Both the position numbers and the translations under genes were made by a program. The notes below the pieces were generated by a model. It saw nothing but the letters and a program-made list of their open reading frames with translations, did not search any database and was not told the DNA's origin. From assembly GCA_029378245.1 (NCBI GenBank), contig JARKIF010000035.1, forward strand, positions 496,001-560,000: DNA of 64,000 nt. Direction: 5' to 3'. This document shows positions 45,531 through 56,616 of this stretch, in pieces. The stretch's first letter is position 1. The number at the start of each line of letters is the position of its first letter. The DNA is from Roridomyces roridus. Lineage: Eukaryota > Basidiomycota > Agaricomycetes > Agaricales > Mycenaceae.

Positions 45531-46295
45531 GGAGATGATGGTGGTCAGGAGCAAGGATGGAACGTGGGAACATCCGCTACACAGCCCGGACACAGCCTCT
45601 GGTTGTGAACTTCACCTTCCACCGCGAACCAAGCTGCTGCACGGGGTTCACAACCATGAAGAAATTATCTGGTGACTCAAAATTTGAAGCGACGCGTCGC
45701 GAATTCGATCCGCGCGGTATGCCAGCCTCGGCATCGGCGTATTCTCCTTCCTCCTACGGCCTCAGATCAGAGCAAAATGATAGCGTCAGAAGATGATCAT
45801 GTTAGGAATGATGCGGGCTGTAAAATTTATCCAATCGGCTCAAATGGCTTGTTCTCGAATCGAACGAGTGCCATCTAAATGGCTGCGCTGGTCATACATG
45901 CGTAGTACCGGATCAACATACGAAGACCTCCCTTACGGTCCAGGTCATACAGCATCCCGATCCTCATCAAGGTTGAAAACTGCGAAGTTCCGGCAGGATA
46001 GGATGTCCATCTTGAACGGCGCAGTAGCTGAACCCGAAAAAGTATCTACCTTCTGTCATCTCAACCGGGCCGGCCCTGCCATCTGCTACAGAAATACCTT
46101 CTTCCATGCATGCCGGGGGTAACTGATCGCTAATCTGGAAAGTTCGAGTCAAGTTCACGCATTCCTGGTTCCCGCATTGCTTCTCTGAGCGACCGTCACG
46201 GAGCCCCGGCTACATATAAAGAAAGAGGAGCCAGCCAACTCAACCAGCAGAATCATCCTCTCGGATTCACTCAACTGCTCCCTCTCAATTCCATC
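45531..46295. other. Intergenic between BTB A and glycopeptide A
   Basis: A divergent promoter region with no gene. A TATA box acatataaag lies at about 46210-46219, about 80 nt upstream of the next ATG. Confidence 0.5.
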
Positions 46296-47214
46296 ATGTT
46301 CGGTTTCACTGCTACCCTTGCTCTCTTGGCCTTCGCCGTCAGCGCCGTCCGCGGCGAGTCTCACACCGTTACTTTCGACAATAGATGTGGTTTTGGTACC
46401 GTTCGTCTTATTTTCCTTTCCCTCGACGTGCAGTTCTCATAGTTGGGTGCAGCCCACGCTCATCAGTCAAACCGGCCAAGTCCTTTCCACTGGAGGTAAA
46501 CTTGCTGCCCTGCCCGGTTCAACTCACATTAGATGTTGAACATATCATGGATTTTAGCCTCCGTTACAATCAACGGACCCCTCATTGGTGCTATTGGGTA
46601 CCTCCAGACCGGTACGTTGTTCTGTTGAAGAATGCACGGTCAATTTTATTGGACATCCAAAGGTTCGTGCGGCTTCAACGGCGAGGGTTGCACTCTTCTC
46701 GAGACCACGCTCCGCGTATGTCGCTCGCCAAGAATATGGAAGCAGTCCCAACTTGAACTTGATGAATTCTAGAACCCCCCTAGCCCCGGCGCCGGCTCGA
46801 GTACTGATCTCTCCCTCATCCCTCCGTTCGTCATTTTCAACTTGCTGTTGTGATCTATCTGGACGCGCTTATAGCCACTCGTTCTCTGTGACCACCGGCT
46901 TCGGGTAGGTCGTCTTATGTCTGATCTCTGGTTGCTATGCTCAACAAGCGCAACAATGCAGGTACTTCAACGGCTGCGACAATACCGGCGCAGATTGTAC
47001 GTCCGATAAAATCTGGATTGATCCCCCGAAAAACTTACTGCATCCTAGGCACTGGTCCCAGCTGCAACACCGCCTTCCACGTCCCCACCGACACTTTCGT
47101 CCAGGTTGAATGCGAGACCAACGATGTCGACTTGGTTGTAAGCATCCGCCGTCATCTAATGATCAAACTAACTCCGAGGGCTGATCATAATATCAGATCA
47201 CCTTCTGTCTCTGA
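46296..47214 (+). CDS. Small secreted 'glycopeptide'-family protein, copy A
   Basis: The start is the ATG at 46296 with a signal peptide (MFGFTATLALLAFAVSAVRG). Seven short introns join ESHTVTFDNRCGFGT, PTLISQTGQVLSTG, ASVTINGPLIGAIGYLQT, GSCGFNGEGCTLLETTLR, NPPSPGAGSSTDLSLIPP, HSFSVTTGFG, YFNGCDNTGADC, TGPSCNTAFHVPTDTFVQVEC and ITFCL, with a stop at 47212-47214. The conserved HTVTFDNRCGFGTPTL start and paired cysteines identify the basidiomycete secreted family often labelled glycopeptide. The fold is probably disulfide-bonded; the role is unknown. It looks intact and is paralogous to 51256-52154. Confidence 0.85.
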
Positions 47215-47669
47215 TTCTGAACGAGGAACTATTTGGTCGGGGTATAAGCGGCTTTCCCATGTAGAAAATTTGTTGAAACGGAATGGAGAAATTTGATTAT
47301 TGCTCAGTGTGCGAGCGTCGAGCCAAGACAAACAAAAACTTTCTATGTCTTCGTTCGACGTGGGGATGGATCCAGTTAGTAGTTACGGGGATGAAAGCCA
47401 AACATGGAACATGGCATTGCTCTGGGCCGGGCAGCCTCTGGCACCGCATGCGCCGAGCTCAATCAGTCAGAACCAAATCTGTGCCGGCAGCCGGCACAAA
47501 GGCAGCACGTGGCCACCATGTGGCACACATCACATGATCAAAGAATCTCTCTTCCACAACTTGAAGCCTTCCACCACGCTCGAAGAAGGGCGCAAAGAAA
47601 ACGGTCTCTGGTTCCTGAATTCCGACCCCTGGTGAGTCAAACTCTGCCACAGGGCCCGTTACGAGACCG

Positions 47670-48672
47670 ATGTTCCCATGCAGCGACATGGACGTCCCAT
47701 CCCTCCGCAAACAGCTCTCAGAGATTTCGGAGGCCATACAGCAGCAAAAGATGGTTCTCCGAGACCTAGAACAGCGGCAGACCACTGTCCAAGGGCAGCT
47801 AAACGCTCTCCTCGATCCAGTGACACGTATGCCGCCGGAGATAGCTTCGGAGATTTTCGTGCAATGTCTGCCCGAGGGTTACACGAGCGTCAGTCCCTCA
47901 CAACCTCCGACAATCTTTCTCCATGTATCTCGCTCCTGGAAGGATATTGCCCTTTCGACGCCTGCACTGTGGACATCCCTCACAGACGAGGCCATCTCTA
48001 ACGCGGATCAACTCGAAGTTTTCGAAAGGCAGTTGACGTTCTCGCGCAATCTGCCCCTCTCTCTATCCCTTGGCTGTAGAAAGGCCTTGGCGTTGGAAGA
48101 TGCTGAATATGAAGAGGACCCCGTCCTCTGGGACACCTTGGCTGTTGCTGATTTGGTGAAAGCACATGCACACCGAGTCCGGGCATTGACTCTGGAGCTG
48201 GACGACTTTGACTTGGCGTTTGGAAACCTCAGGACGCTGAAGGTCAAGGGTCCGGGCAGGATCCTCCAACCCGTGCCCAACGTCCTACAATTGCTCCGCA
48301 GCAGTCCAAACCTCGTGGAATTCCACATTGGCGACGTCGAATTCAGCGATGCCGCCGCCGACGTCCCGGCCCCGTTGACTCTCACGGCCTTGAATCACCT
48401 GGACATGTCAAATGACCGGTACTTCCGTCAGGATCCCGGCCCCTGCTCCGGTGGCTCACGCTACCCGCCCTCCGCAGTTTTTCCAATAGCAGTGCAGAGA
48501 TCCCTGTCGATGAAATGGTTTCCTTCCTGACTCGATCTTCACCCCCGCTCCAATCTCTCTCCTTGAGACAGTCGGAGATATTCCACACTCAACGGGTGTC
48601 TCCAAACATATTTATACTGATGCACCTTCCCGACTACGTACATAGCCCAAAAGAATCCAATCCAACCTAGCA
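47670..48672 (+). pseudogene. F-box protein with frameshift in the leucine-rich half
   Basis: The ATG at 47670 (or 47691, MDVPSLRKQLSEI) begins a coiled coil (about residues 8-45, LSEISEAIQQQKMVLRDLEQ). The F-box-like MPPEIASEIFVQCLP and WKDIALSTPALWTSL follow. Leucine-rich sequence (LRTLKVKGPGRIL, LLRSSPNLVEFHIGD) reaches LDMSN near 48410. The downstream leucine-rich segment (RPLLRWLTLPALRSF, PPLQSLSLRQ) is in another frame and stops at 48672. The gene is much shorter than its neighbour's roughly 550 residues, so it is probably truncated and decaying. It is convergent with the gene at 48697. Confidence 0.7.
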
Positions 48673-48696
48673 TGAACATCATGCACCTAGGACACT

Positions 48697-50352
48697 CTAG
48701 ACTGTGACACCCTCCAAGGCCGAATAAACGATCTGCATACGCGCTTTCCGCGGCCTCCATTCAAGAACAAGTTCCAGTCCACCATCGACCTCCTCCTGCA
48801 ACTGCGACGCAATGTCCCCGCCCGATTCCGGTTTCCCCAGGTTGGAATAACACGCGAACTTCTCGAGGGAAACCACGTCAGGCGCGCGGTACCTCGACCG
48901 AATAAGCTGGACGATATCCGCGTCGGGAATTGTTCTGAAGAGGTTGAGCTCGAATTTCTGCAAACGCGGGCAGACGGCGCGAAGATTCGGTTCCGGGACG
49001 TGAAGGTAGGTGAGCCATTCGGGTAGAGGGGGCGGTGGTTCCACTACAATGTCACCGATTTGGATTATCTGCGGCGTGAAAGGCTCCTTCACTATGCGGA
49101 GTTCACGCAGTGCGTGCATCTCCAAGAGAGCCTCAAGGAGAAGATCACGAGGGAGCGCCTGGATGTCCAAAGTGAGTGACTCGATATTGCTGAGATCATC
49201 AGGGAGGAATGATTGCCGTAGACTGGGCCCGTTGTCGTGGGCGCCCTGGCAGTGTAGTGAGCGCAGCGCTGGAAGGGATGCGTGGTGGAAGAATCGAGTA
49301 TGATCCCCAATTGCTTGCATTTGTATTATCAACGTGAGCGCGGTGAGATGGGGGAGGGTGAAGTACGGAACGCTCGGCGAGTCGGGGATAGAACCAGTGC
49401 TGTCCAGAGCCTTCCTCACATGTACAAAACTGAGCTCGCAGGATTCGAGCCTTTGACATTGTGATAGGATGGTCAACGCAACAGCGTGCGTGAGGCCAAG
49501 CGGCCTCTCCAATCCACCTCGTTCGATCGATAAATGCCGGAGAGTTCCCCAGGAAACGGGGCTCCGGACAGTGACACTGCTGGACGAGATGGTGAGGCTG
49601 CGCAGGCTACCGGTGCCGAGGAATGACAACGGCGCGGGAGACTCGGATGTCACTGTGGTGCGGATATAGCGCCGACGAGCAGTGTTGTGCCTGAGAACCA
49701 TGGATTGCAGTAAAGGCACGTCCCGGGGGCTTAGCATCCCGACCAAGCAATTGGTCGTCTTCGGGGGCAGCGAAACGTCGATATGGCACCATCGGCGTGA
49801 TTCACCGACGAGCAGCTCCAACAAAGACGTTATATCGCAAGGCCCGTCGTGCGAAAACGCCGTGCCCGAGAGCCGAATGGAAATCGACAAAGGAACGGCC
49901 CCGGATCGGGTGAGCCACAAGCTGACTTGTTCCTTGAGTTGAGCGAGCTTTGATTGTGTGGGGACGACAATGTAGCTGGCCGCCCAGAGCCGGGGAGTTG
50001 AGAGCGCAATATTCCGCCAAGCGCCGCAAATCTGCGAGACGAGGAGAGGAGATTCCTGGGGGACGAGTGCGGAGTTGCGAGTTTCCGGAAGCGAGGCTAG
50101 GAATATGACTCGGACGATGTCATCTGGAAGTCTGCGGGCGGGGGATAGCAAGGCCTCGTGTGGATCCATGAAATCCTGCAGGTCGGCGCGCTTCTTTGAC
50201 GTGATGTCGAGCAGTGACTGGAGTTTGGTGATTTCTTGCGTGAGTTTGTCCAGCTCCACTTGCGATTCGTCGAGAAGATAGCGGATTTGGTGGCGCTCCC
50301 TACCGGATGGCACATTGTTTGTGTGTAGCAGAGCGCGGAATGGAGAGTCCAT
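48697..50352 (-). CDS. F-box/leucine-rich protein
   Basis: One uninterrupted exon starts at the ATG at 50352 (MDSPFRALLHTNNVPSG) and gives 551 residues. An upstream in-frame extension to 50379 is possible. A coiled coil (QVELDKLTQEITKLQSLLD) precedes the F-box-like RRLPDDIVRVIFLASLP (about residues 83-99) and WRNIALSTPRLWAAS. The rest has at least eight irregular leucine-rich segments (LRSLTISSSSV, LRHLSIERGGL, LESCELSFVHV, LTALTLIIQM, LRSLHCQGAH, IESLTLDIQAL). This coiled coil-F-box-LRR layout is abundant in agaricomycetes and fits an SCF ligase substrate receptor. No lesions were seen. Confidence 0.85.
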   Translation of the reverse strand: MDSPFRALLHTNNVPSGRERHQIRYLLDESQVELDKLTQEITKLQSLLDITSKKRADLQDFMDPHEALLSPARRLPDDIVRVIFLASLPETRNSALVPQESPLLVSQICGAWRNIALSTPRLWAASYIVVPTQSKLAQLKEQVSLWLTRSGAVPLSISIRLSGTAFSHDGPCDITSLLELLVGESRRWCHIDVSLPPKTTNCLVGMLSPRDVPLLQSMVLRHNTARRRYIRTTVTSESPAPLSFLGTGSLRSLTISSSSVTVRSPVSWGTLRHLSIERGGLERPLGLTHAVALTILSQCQRLESCELSFVHVRKALDSTGSIPDSPSVPYFTLPHLTALTLIIQMQAIGDHTRFFHHASLPALRSLHCQGAHDNGPSLRQSFLPDDLSNIESLTLDIQALPRDLLLEALLEMHALRELRIVKEPFTPQIIQIGDIVVEPPPPLPEWLTYLHVPEPNLRAVCPRLQKFELNLFRTIPDADIVQLIRSRYRAPDVVSLEKFACYSNLGKPESGGDIASQLQEEVDGGLELVLEWRPRKARMQIVYSALEGVTV

Positions 50353-51255
50353 TCTGTTTCTGGGTGAGTCTTCATACACTGCTGAGGACTACGCACTCAC
50401 CGAAGTCGTAGAGGGCTGGATGTCGACGTGGGAGCACCGAGAGAGTGACGTGGGAGCCAAGGGTGGCTGATGAATTCTCACAGCCTTGAACGGTTGCTGT
50501 GCGGTCGCGATATTAGTGTATTGGATTGTTTCAGCTGCTCAGTTGCTGCTCAGACAGAGGTTCAGGGTAAATTTCCAGACTTGGACACAGTGTATTGAAA
50601 AATGAAATCGGTGAGATGGTGGTTCGGGGCAAAGAAGGAAGCGGTGCTTGTATATTTGTCCCTGTTCTTTTCTTTCTCTCTTGACCGTCACCTTCAGAAC
50701 CCCTTGCTGCATCTCTTAATTGCCTGCTCTTCAATCTCGCAAAATCAGGGACTCAGCTTCTTTCCCTTGGCCACGGAACTCCGCTTGGACTTGCCCGAAT
50801 GCGACTTGCTATCAAGCCGTCTACTCTTGGTCTACTCCTGCGACCTCAGCAGCGCAGCTCGACGCATGGGTTCTGAGATCTGAGCTAGTGCTGGCTCATA
50901 ATATGTACCGATATCTCTACATTCAGACTCTGCCCGTTGTTCAATCTGCTCTCCGACTCCGAGTCTACCACTAGTCCTGATTTCGTGACTCCCGGAGAGA
51001 AGAATCGTATGGCATCCCGTTCCTTGCTTCTGTGCAAGGGGCCTCGAAAATTGCGAAATTCCGGTACCATAGGAGGTGCACCGGAGGTACTTGTTCTCAT
51101 CCCGCCCGGACCGGTTCAACTTCTAGGGTCCCGCATCGAGTATGATGCGTTCTCTCAGCGACGGACGCGGCCACCGCGTACATATAAGAAGCTTGCCAGC
51201 TAATGAGCATTGCACGAGCAATATCATCCTCTTCATTTCCACTCATCCAGGTACC
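50353..51255. other. Intergenic; divergent promoters
   Basis: No gene. A TATA-like tacatataag at about 51179-51188 serves glycopeptide copy B. The 120 nt before its ATG resemble those of copy A. Confidence 0.5.
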
Positions 51256-52154
51256 ATGTTCGGCATCACCGCTACCGTTACATTCCTTGCCATCGCCATT
51301 AGCGCCGTCCGCGGCGAAACCCACACCATCACTTTTGACAACAGGTGTGGTTTTGGTACCGTTCGTGTTATTCTTTCCGTCGAATTCCGTCTCACATACG
51401 AGGGCAGCCCACGCTCATCGGTCAAAGCGGCCAAGTCCTGTTCACTGGAGGTAAGCCTGCCCTCTACCTTCAACTCACATAGGCAGTGTTCACCACCCAT
51501 CATGAATAGCCGCCGTCACGATTAACGGACCCCTCATCGGTGCCATCGCGTACCTCCAGACTGGTGCACAACCCTGTGGATACATGATAATCTTGATTAA
51601 ATGTGTCAAGGTTCCTGCGGCTTCAACGGCGAGGGCTGCACTCTTCTCGAAACCACGCTCCGCGTACGTCGCTCGTCAAAATATAGCAATCCAACGCCTT
51701 GATGGATTTCCAGAACCCTATTAGCCCCGGTGCGGGTTCGGGCACTGATATCTCCCTCATACCCCCGTGTGTGGCTCTCTATCCTTCTTTACGAGGATCT
51801 GACGCTCTTGTAGGCACTCTTTCTCCGTGGCCACCGGCTTCAGGTAGGTCCTCCTGTAGTTGAACTCTGCCTGCTCGTCTCATGAAATATTGCAGCTACG
51901 TCAATGGTTGCGACGGTGCTGGAGCAGACTGTACGTCTGATCAAATTCGGGTTGACCACATCTCCAAAACTCTTATTCCGCATGTGCTCATTCAGGTACT
52001 ACCCCGAACTGCAGCACCGCCTTCCACTCCCCCGAAGACCTGCAATCGGTGCTGCAATGTGAGGCGAACGATGTCGACCTGGTTGTAAGTTGCCGCCGAT
52101 ACGTACTGCGATTCCGATGGCTGATGGGGATTTCAGATCACCTTCTGTGGTTGA
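51256..52154 (+). CDS. Small secreted 'glycopeptide'-family protein, copy B
   Basis: The start is the ATG at 51256 with a signal peptide (MFGITATVTFLAIAISAVRG). The spliced product has ETHTITFDNRCGFGT, PTLIGQSGQVLFTG, AAVTINGPLIGAIAYLQT, GSCGFNGEGCTLLETTLR, NPISPGAGSGTDISLIPP, HSFSVATGFS, YVNGCDGAGADC, TTPNCSTAFHSPEDLQ and ITFCG, with a stop at 52152-52154. Intron positions match copy A exactly, so the two descend from one duplication. No lesion was seen. It is secreted, cysteine-rich and of unknown function. Confidence 0.85.
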
Positions 52155-52272
52155 ACAAATTGCGTCTTGGAACGGGAACAACCAGTTGGGTTACATAGAT
52201 CGCCATAGGAAGTCGTAATTTGTCAGACATGAAGCTTGAAGTGCAATCCAATCTCTGACAGAATTTCTTGGT

Positions 52273-52273
<1 letters not shown>

Positions 52274-52313
<40 letters not shown>
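52274..52313. repeat. Homopolymer run of 40 T
   Basis: Forty consecutive T lie about 120 nt after the glycopeptide B stop. On the minus strand this is A40, which could be a retroposon tail, but no element body was recognised. Confidence 0.9.
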
Positions 52314-52314
<1 letters not shown>

Positions 52315-52541
52315 GCCCCGTTGTTCTCTTCGCTCTCGGAGTTCAGTTCGCTCGGTCAGTGGAGGCAAGAAATCTTGTGCTCCGTGCCACCGTCTTGATT
52401 TTGTACTTGGTACATAACAGGCGGGTCGGACGGCGTTTCGTGTTCAATGTGCCGACATGTAGTATCGCTTGTATCCTTGAAAGCTTCAGCTTTGAGCGCC
52501 CTCATCCGAGGGATGCCACATACCTATGGAAAACCAGATGA

Positions 52542-53504
52542 TCACTCTGCTCGAGTTAAATCGGCCTCCTGCGCTGCCCTGAGGTCCTCCCAAGACGGAA
52601 TTCCAAACAGTGCGGGTAGGCGATCCCAAATCCGCTGTCTCCCCGCATTGTATTGTGTTCTCCCTTCTCGACAGCAAGCCTCGCAAAGCATTTGCGGAAA
52701 TGTTTCCGCCCACCAATAGGGTGGAAAATATCCCAAGGGTACGAGTAATTCCCTCTTCGTTAGTACGGAGAGGAGTGCCACGCGATTAGTGCGGCATGAG
52801 GCTTGACTACTGCATCCCGGTTGGTCCACGACACGCATACAGCTGAATGTGTCGTGTCCCTGGGCAAATATGAGAGAGTTCCGCGCACTGAGACAGGTGT
52901 GTTGTAGAGAGGGCGAAAGCTCAGACAAGATTTGCTCGATTGTGAGCGAGCACGAGACTTTGAGCATGGCAATAGGCATGGCCCATTGTATCCCAAGATT
53001 TTCTGCGAGGAGAAGGTGAGGGAAGGAGTCTTCGATGCCGAATGTGCTGGTGGCGGACAACGCGTCGTATTCTTCCAACGAGAGCGGCGAAGCGGTGGCC
53101 AAGTGAAGAAGTGCCCGATGACGAAGGTAGCCGACGTCGTATTTCGTACTCAGGCGTAGAATTCCTTCGACGACAGGGAATGTCGTCGGTACAGGCGGTC
53201 TCTCGAAGAAACTGAAGGCCATCAGCGCATGACGTGTAAATAGTAGATGAATGACGACGGACCTTGAATCGAAGATGGCTTTCAGAAAATACTCCGTATC
53301 CTCGGGTGAGTCGTGCAGGACGACCATCGGACACCCTTCGATCATGGGCTGGTGCTCTGGCTGCGGAATCGCCAGCATGTCTTTGAAAACGGAGGATCGA
53401 GCAGCGAGGATGCTCCCAGCGACACGAAAGATGCGATTGCCCGCCTGGATGACGAGGCCACCCTCGGGAAACCAAAGATCGTCGACGCGGGTCAGTGAGT
53501 CCAT
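52542..53504 (-). CDS. BTB/POZ domain protein, copy B
   Basis: Exon 1 is 53504-53263 (MDSLTRVDDLWFPEGG), the intron is 53262-53212 (51 nt, gtccgt...ttcag) and exon 2 is 53211-52542, giving 303 residues. The BTB core is VDDLWFPEGGLVIQAGNRIF, SILAARSSVFKDML and AIFDS|SFFERPPVP. LRLSTKYDVGYLRHRALLHL and a terminal RIWDRLPALFGIPSWEDL follow. The intron is a multiple of three and open, so the gene also reads as 320 residues without splicing. The homologous intron in copy A is not a multiple of three, which supports splicing here. It is a predicted adaptor protein and looks intact. Confidence 0.85.
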   Translation of the reverse strand: MDSLTRVDDLWFPEGGLVIQAGNRIFRVAGSILAARSSVFKDMLAIPQPEHQPMIEGCPMVVLHDSPEDTEYFLKAIFDSRSVVIHLLFTRHALMAFSFFERPPVPTTFPVVEGILRLSTKYDVGYLRHRALLHLATASPLSLEEYDALSATSTFGIEDSFPHLLLAENLGIQWAMPIAMLKVSCSLTIEQILSELSPSLQHTCLSARNSLIFAQGHDTFSCMRVVDQPGCSSQASCRTNRVALLSVLTKRELLVPLGYFPPYWWAETFPQMLCEACCREGRTQYNAGRQRIWDRLPALFGIPSWEDLRAAQEADLTRAE

Positions 53505-55589
53505 GGAGTCGTGGTGACGTGGTCAGGAACAAAGACGGAACGTGGGAAGATCTTTGTATCCGTTTGATGTGATGGGGCTCGTGATATCTCCGCTGATTCC
53601 TGATGGGATTCAACGCCGCCACGTCTTCCGAGTCCCGGCACATCTCGGCAGATCTCGGCTGACTGTTGTTTCAGCAAAAAAAAATACATGCGCTGGCATC
53701 ATACGTCCCTTGGGAGTCGAACCCACGGGGCTGTCCACTGCAAAGCGCTCCTCTCTCTCTCGGGTGGCCTCGCCTTTCTTACTGACTGATAAATTACGCT
53801 CGGGAATGGTCGGGGCCCGAGAAGAACCCGAGAACTGAACAAGTCGGTACGGCAACTGCGCCCGAGGCTTCGTTAAGAAGATTGGCGCGCTCTCTGGGAA
53901 GATGTGTTGACGAAGGTCAATTTGAACGGTCAGGTACTAATGAACACATGTTCATGCCATGTCAATTCAAGACGGGCACATGTGTAAACTCGCCAAGATC
54001 ATCAAGTGGACGCCGGGGACTTGACGGACGTCAGCCTGCGCAGCTCTCGTCAGCTCGCTTGAAGATCGGCAACGAATTGGGGAACTTGCCTCGCCATTTC
54101 CTCTCTGATCTCATCCCAGCTCGGGCATCAGCAAATTCGGAGATTCAAGCTGATACGTGCTGAAACGCGGAATCATGATGGTAGATCGGAATGGCATAGA
54201 ATGGCTTGCAACGACACCACAATGCTGCCGACACCTTGGCAATGCAACGGCAGGCTTGCAAAACACACGGCATGCTTCCGATGAGATATCGGATTTTGAC
54301 TTCCCACAGATTGTAAATCTCCTGTTACCGTCGAATTTTCTAGCAGGACGGAACCGTCGTTGACGAAATCTCAAAGGCCGGACCCTGGAAGCACCCTGTA
54401 CCTCCTGCATCGTCTAAGTATGTACAGTATGTACACGGGGGACTTGTGAAATCGGAATTTTGGGGGGCAAGCGCCAATGCCGTTTTGATAAGGCCGAGCG
54501 GTCTGGAACGCGGAGTGGATGGCCCCGAATGGCGTGCTATGGGCGGTATCACTGATCATTTATCATCCGCATGAGACTGCGGCCGCAGACGGGCTCTCTC
54601 TCTCCTCATCCACCACCATCTTTCCTTTCCTCCAGAGTCCAAGTCCCTCGACTGTCTCTGGGCCATCTTCTATGCCGTTGTTGTCAACTGCCCACAGTTT
54701 CCTTCCCGATACCGCCCAAGCGGAGCAAGCACTTTAGTCTTGAAGCTGTCGTGGCCGCATACCATCCGCTGGACGTCGTGCAAGGTGCTCTCTCTCTTCT
54801 TTCCTTCCCTCCCTCTCCTGCCCGCACCTTTCGACGAGCTGCATGAAGCCTCAACACACGAAGGCCTGGATACCGCGTCCCTCGTGGGCCGACTCATCGT
54901 CACAACTGAGAAGTCTTCGTCCTTGGTGCTGTCAAGCGTGCCACCGCTGGCCAAGAGGATCTGATCGTCGCTGTCTCCGCCAGGGCTCAAGTTCTTCTCA
55001 TGCTCCTGGTTCCCCCCATCCTTTGGACATCTTGTCAAGTCCCTTCGCGCCGAACGCCGCAAACTCGCTCAAGCCTGTCGATCGCACGTCTTCAACTCCG
55101 TACCGCACAGCCCTTCAACTTCAAAGTCGCTGCCAAACCTCAAATTATACCTGTTTCTGAAGCTGTAGCTAGTGCTTCCCCATGTGCCGGAGTCCTTCTC
55201 GACGTCTACCCTCGTCTACCCAACGAACTCTCCCAAACCGCCCGTCCTTCATCTCCGCATGGTTATCACTATGCCGTCAACGGTCGATGTATCGTAGTCC
55301 CGTACATAGCATTTCCCAATTTATTCATTTCATTTTTCTTCCGCCTTGATTTGTGTGAATGTGAGCAATATTATTATAAGCATTATTGAGCAATCATATG
55401 GGCTGGAATGGCCGCCAGTGTGCGGTGTTGCAATGCATTACAATGGTCATAGGCATGCCCACTGCTTGGCATCTGCCAAGCCTGCCGGAATTCTTGTGCG
55501 TGGGCAATGGCTGCCGAACCGATCGGAATGATTTCGGGAATTTCGGTCATTCTGCTGCATTCCGATCATTGCAATGCAGTGGAATGATT
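53505..55589. other. Gene-poor, repeat-rich interval
   Basis: No gene was recognised with confidence. A B-box module lies at 53675-53790. Blocks at about 54165-54330 and 55395-55605 share ggaatg, ttgcaatgc and ggcatgc words. Coding-like pieces at about 54740-55290 (for example SEAVASASPCAGVLLDVYP) have no recognised family. Confidence 0.4.
53675..53790 (-). repeat. tRNA-like B-box module (possible SINE)
   Basis: On the minus strand ggttcgactcc (53723-53713) is followed by GGGACGTATG and, about 30 nt later, a T9 run. The layout matches the modules at 10085 and 32985. No acceptor stem. Confidence 0.3.
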
Positions 55590-56616
55590 TTCCCGTTTTC
55601 GTGATGGGAGACCGTATATCCCGGGAAGGTCGTTCCAGATCTTCGCCTGTTCCTCATTGAGCAAGCTACTGGCACCCGTGTGGCATGCCTGGCAGGCGTT
55701 GTAAACGTTAACGCTGGTGTTACGCAATGATATTGGCCCGAGAGGATCAACACAAAGAGTGTTCTCAAGGGTCTCCCTGGCAAGAGCTGTCTGCAGACCG
55801 GTCGAGCAGCTCCGGTGTGTGGTATCGGTTTTGTATGCGCGGTAGGCCTGCCACTGCCTTTGCATTAGAGTCGAAGTCGCCAAGATGCAAACTCGTTTGT
55901 CGTTGTCAGAGAGGTGTGCGCGCGAGCCTCCCTCCATCAGGACGGCCGTCCATGATTTCTTCGAGAATGTCCCGCTGGCTTTTCTTGTTGTTGCAAGCGT
56001 AGTATGCAGCAGGGAGGATGGCGACCAGCCTGTTTCTCTGGCGAACTTGATAGCGTCGATGTGCATGCCGGGATAGTGGGCGATGGGTTGAGTTTGGGTG
56101 CGAGCCTGGTCGACGTTGATCTTGAATTTATCTAGAGTGGAGGGGTAGCACGCTTCGAGGCGCTCCAGAGCTTCGTCACGCAGTTCCTCGAATTCGTACT
56201 TTTACCCAGCCGCCACATGGCTGCGACCTGATCGAACGTCTTTTGCGGCTTCTGGAAGAACTTTCTGAGGCGTATCGGGGATGTGTGAGCAGGATAGGGT
56301 GCGCTAAATCAGGGGGGACGCACCGATCGTACAGAGCCAGCAAGACGAGCTCGACGTCTTTGGCCTTGTCGTCGTGCATCTGAACCAGCGGCTCACCATC
56401 AACCGTGGTTTCCTTCTCGCTTGGAGCGTGGTGTACTCCCAACATGTCCTTGAAGATGGCAGAGCTCGCGGCCAGGATGCTCCTATGGACGCGGAATTGC
56501 GTCGTCTCGGCCTGGAGGACGACACTGCCGTCGAAGTACCAGATGCTGGACCGGGTTATCACATCGGTGCTGCCTCCTTCTCGGGAGGGCGGCGCCTTCG
56601 GGGGCAAGTCTTGCAT
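55590..56616 (-). pseudogene. BTB/POZ protein, frameshifted and 3'-truncated
   Basis: The ATG at 56616 (MQDLPPKAPPSREGG) leads to a BTB fold (SIWYFDGSVVLQAETTQFRV, SILAASSAIFKDMLG). A 50-60-nt intron joins LYDR to KFFQKPQKTFDQVAAMWRLG. One A seems missing near 56200 (ggtaaaagtac), so EFEELRDEALERLEACYPS continues in another frame. The C-terminus IWNDLPGIYGLPS, normally followed by a short tail, instead runs into repeat sequence (about 55605) and stops. The likely causes are a small deletion or base error plus an insertion at the 3' end. Confidence 0.7.

Noticed and set aside
45174..45593. Frameshift in BTB copy A
   Set aside because: A normal 56-nt GT-AG intron at 45291-45236 joins the frames, and copy B has a matching intron.
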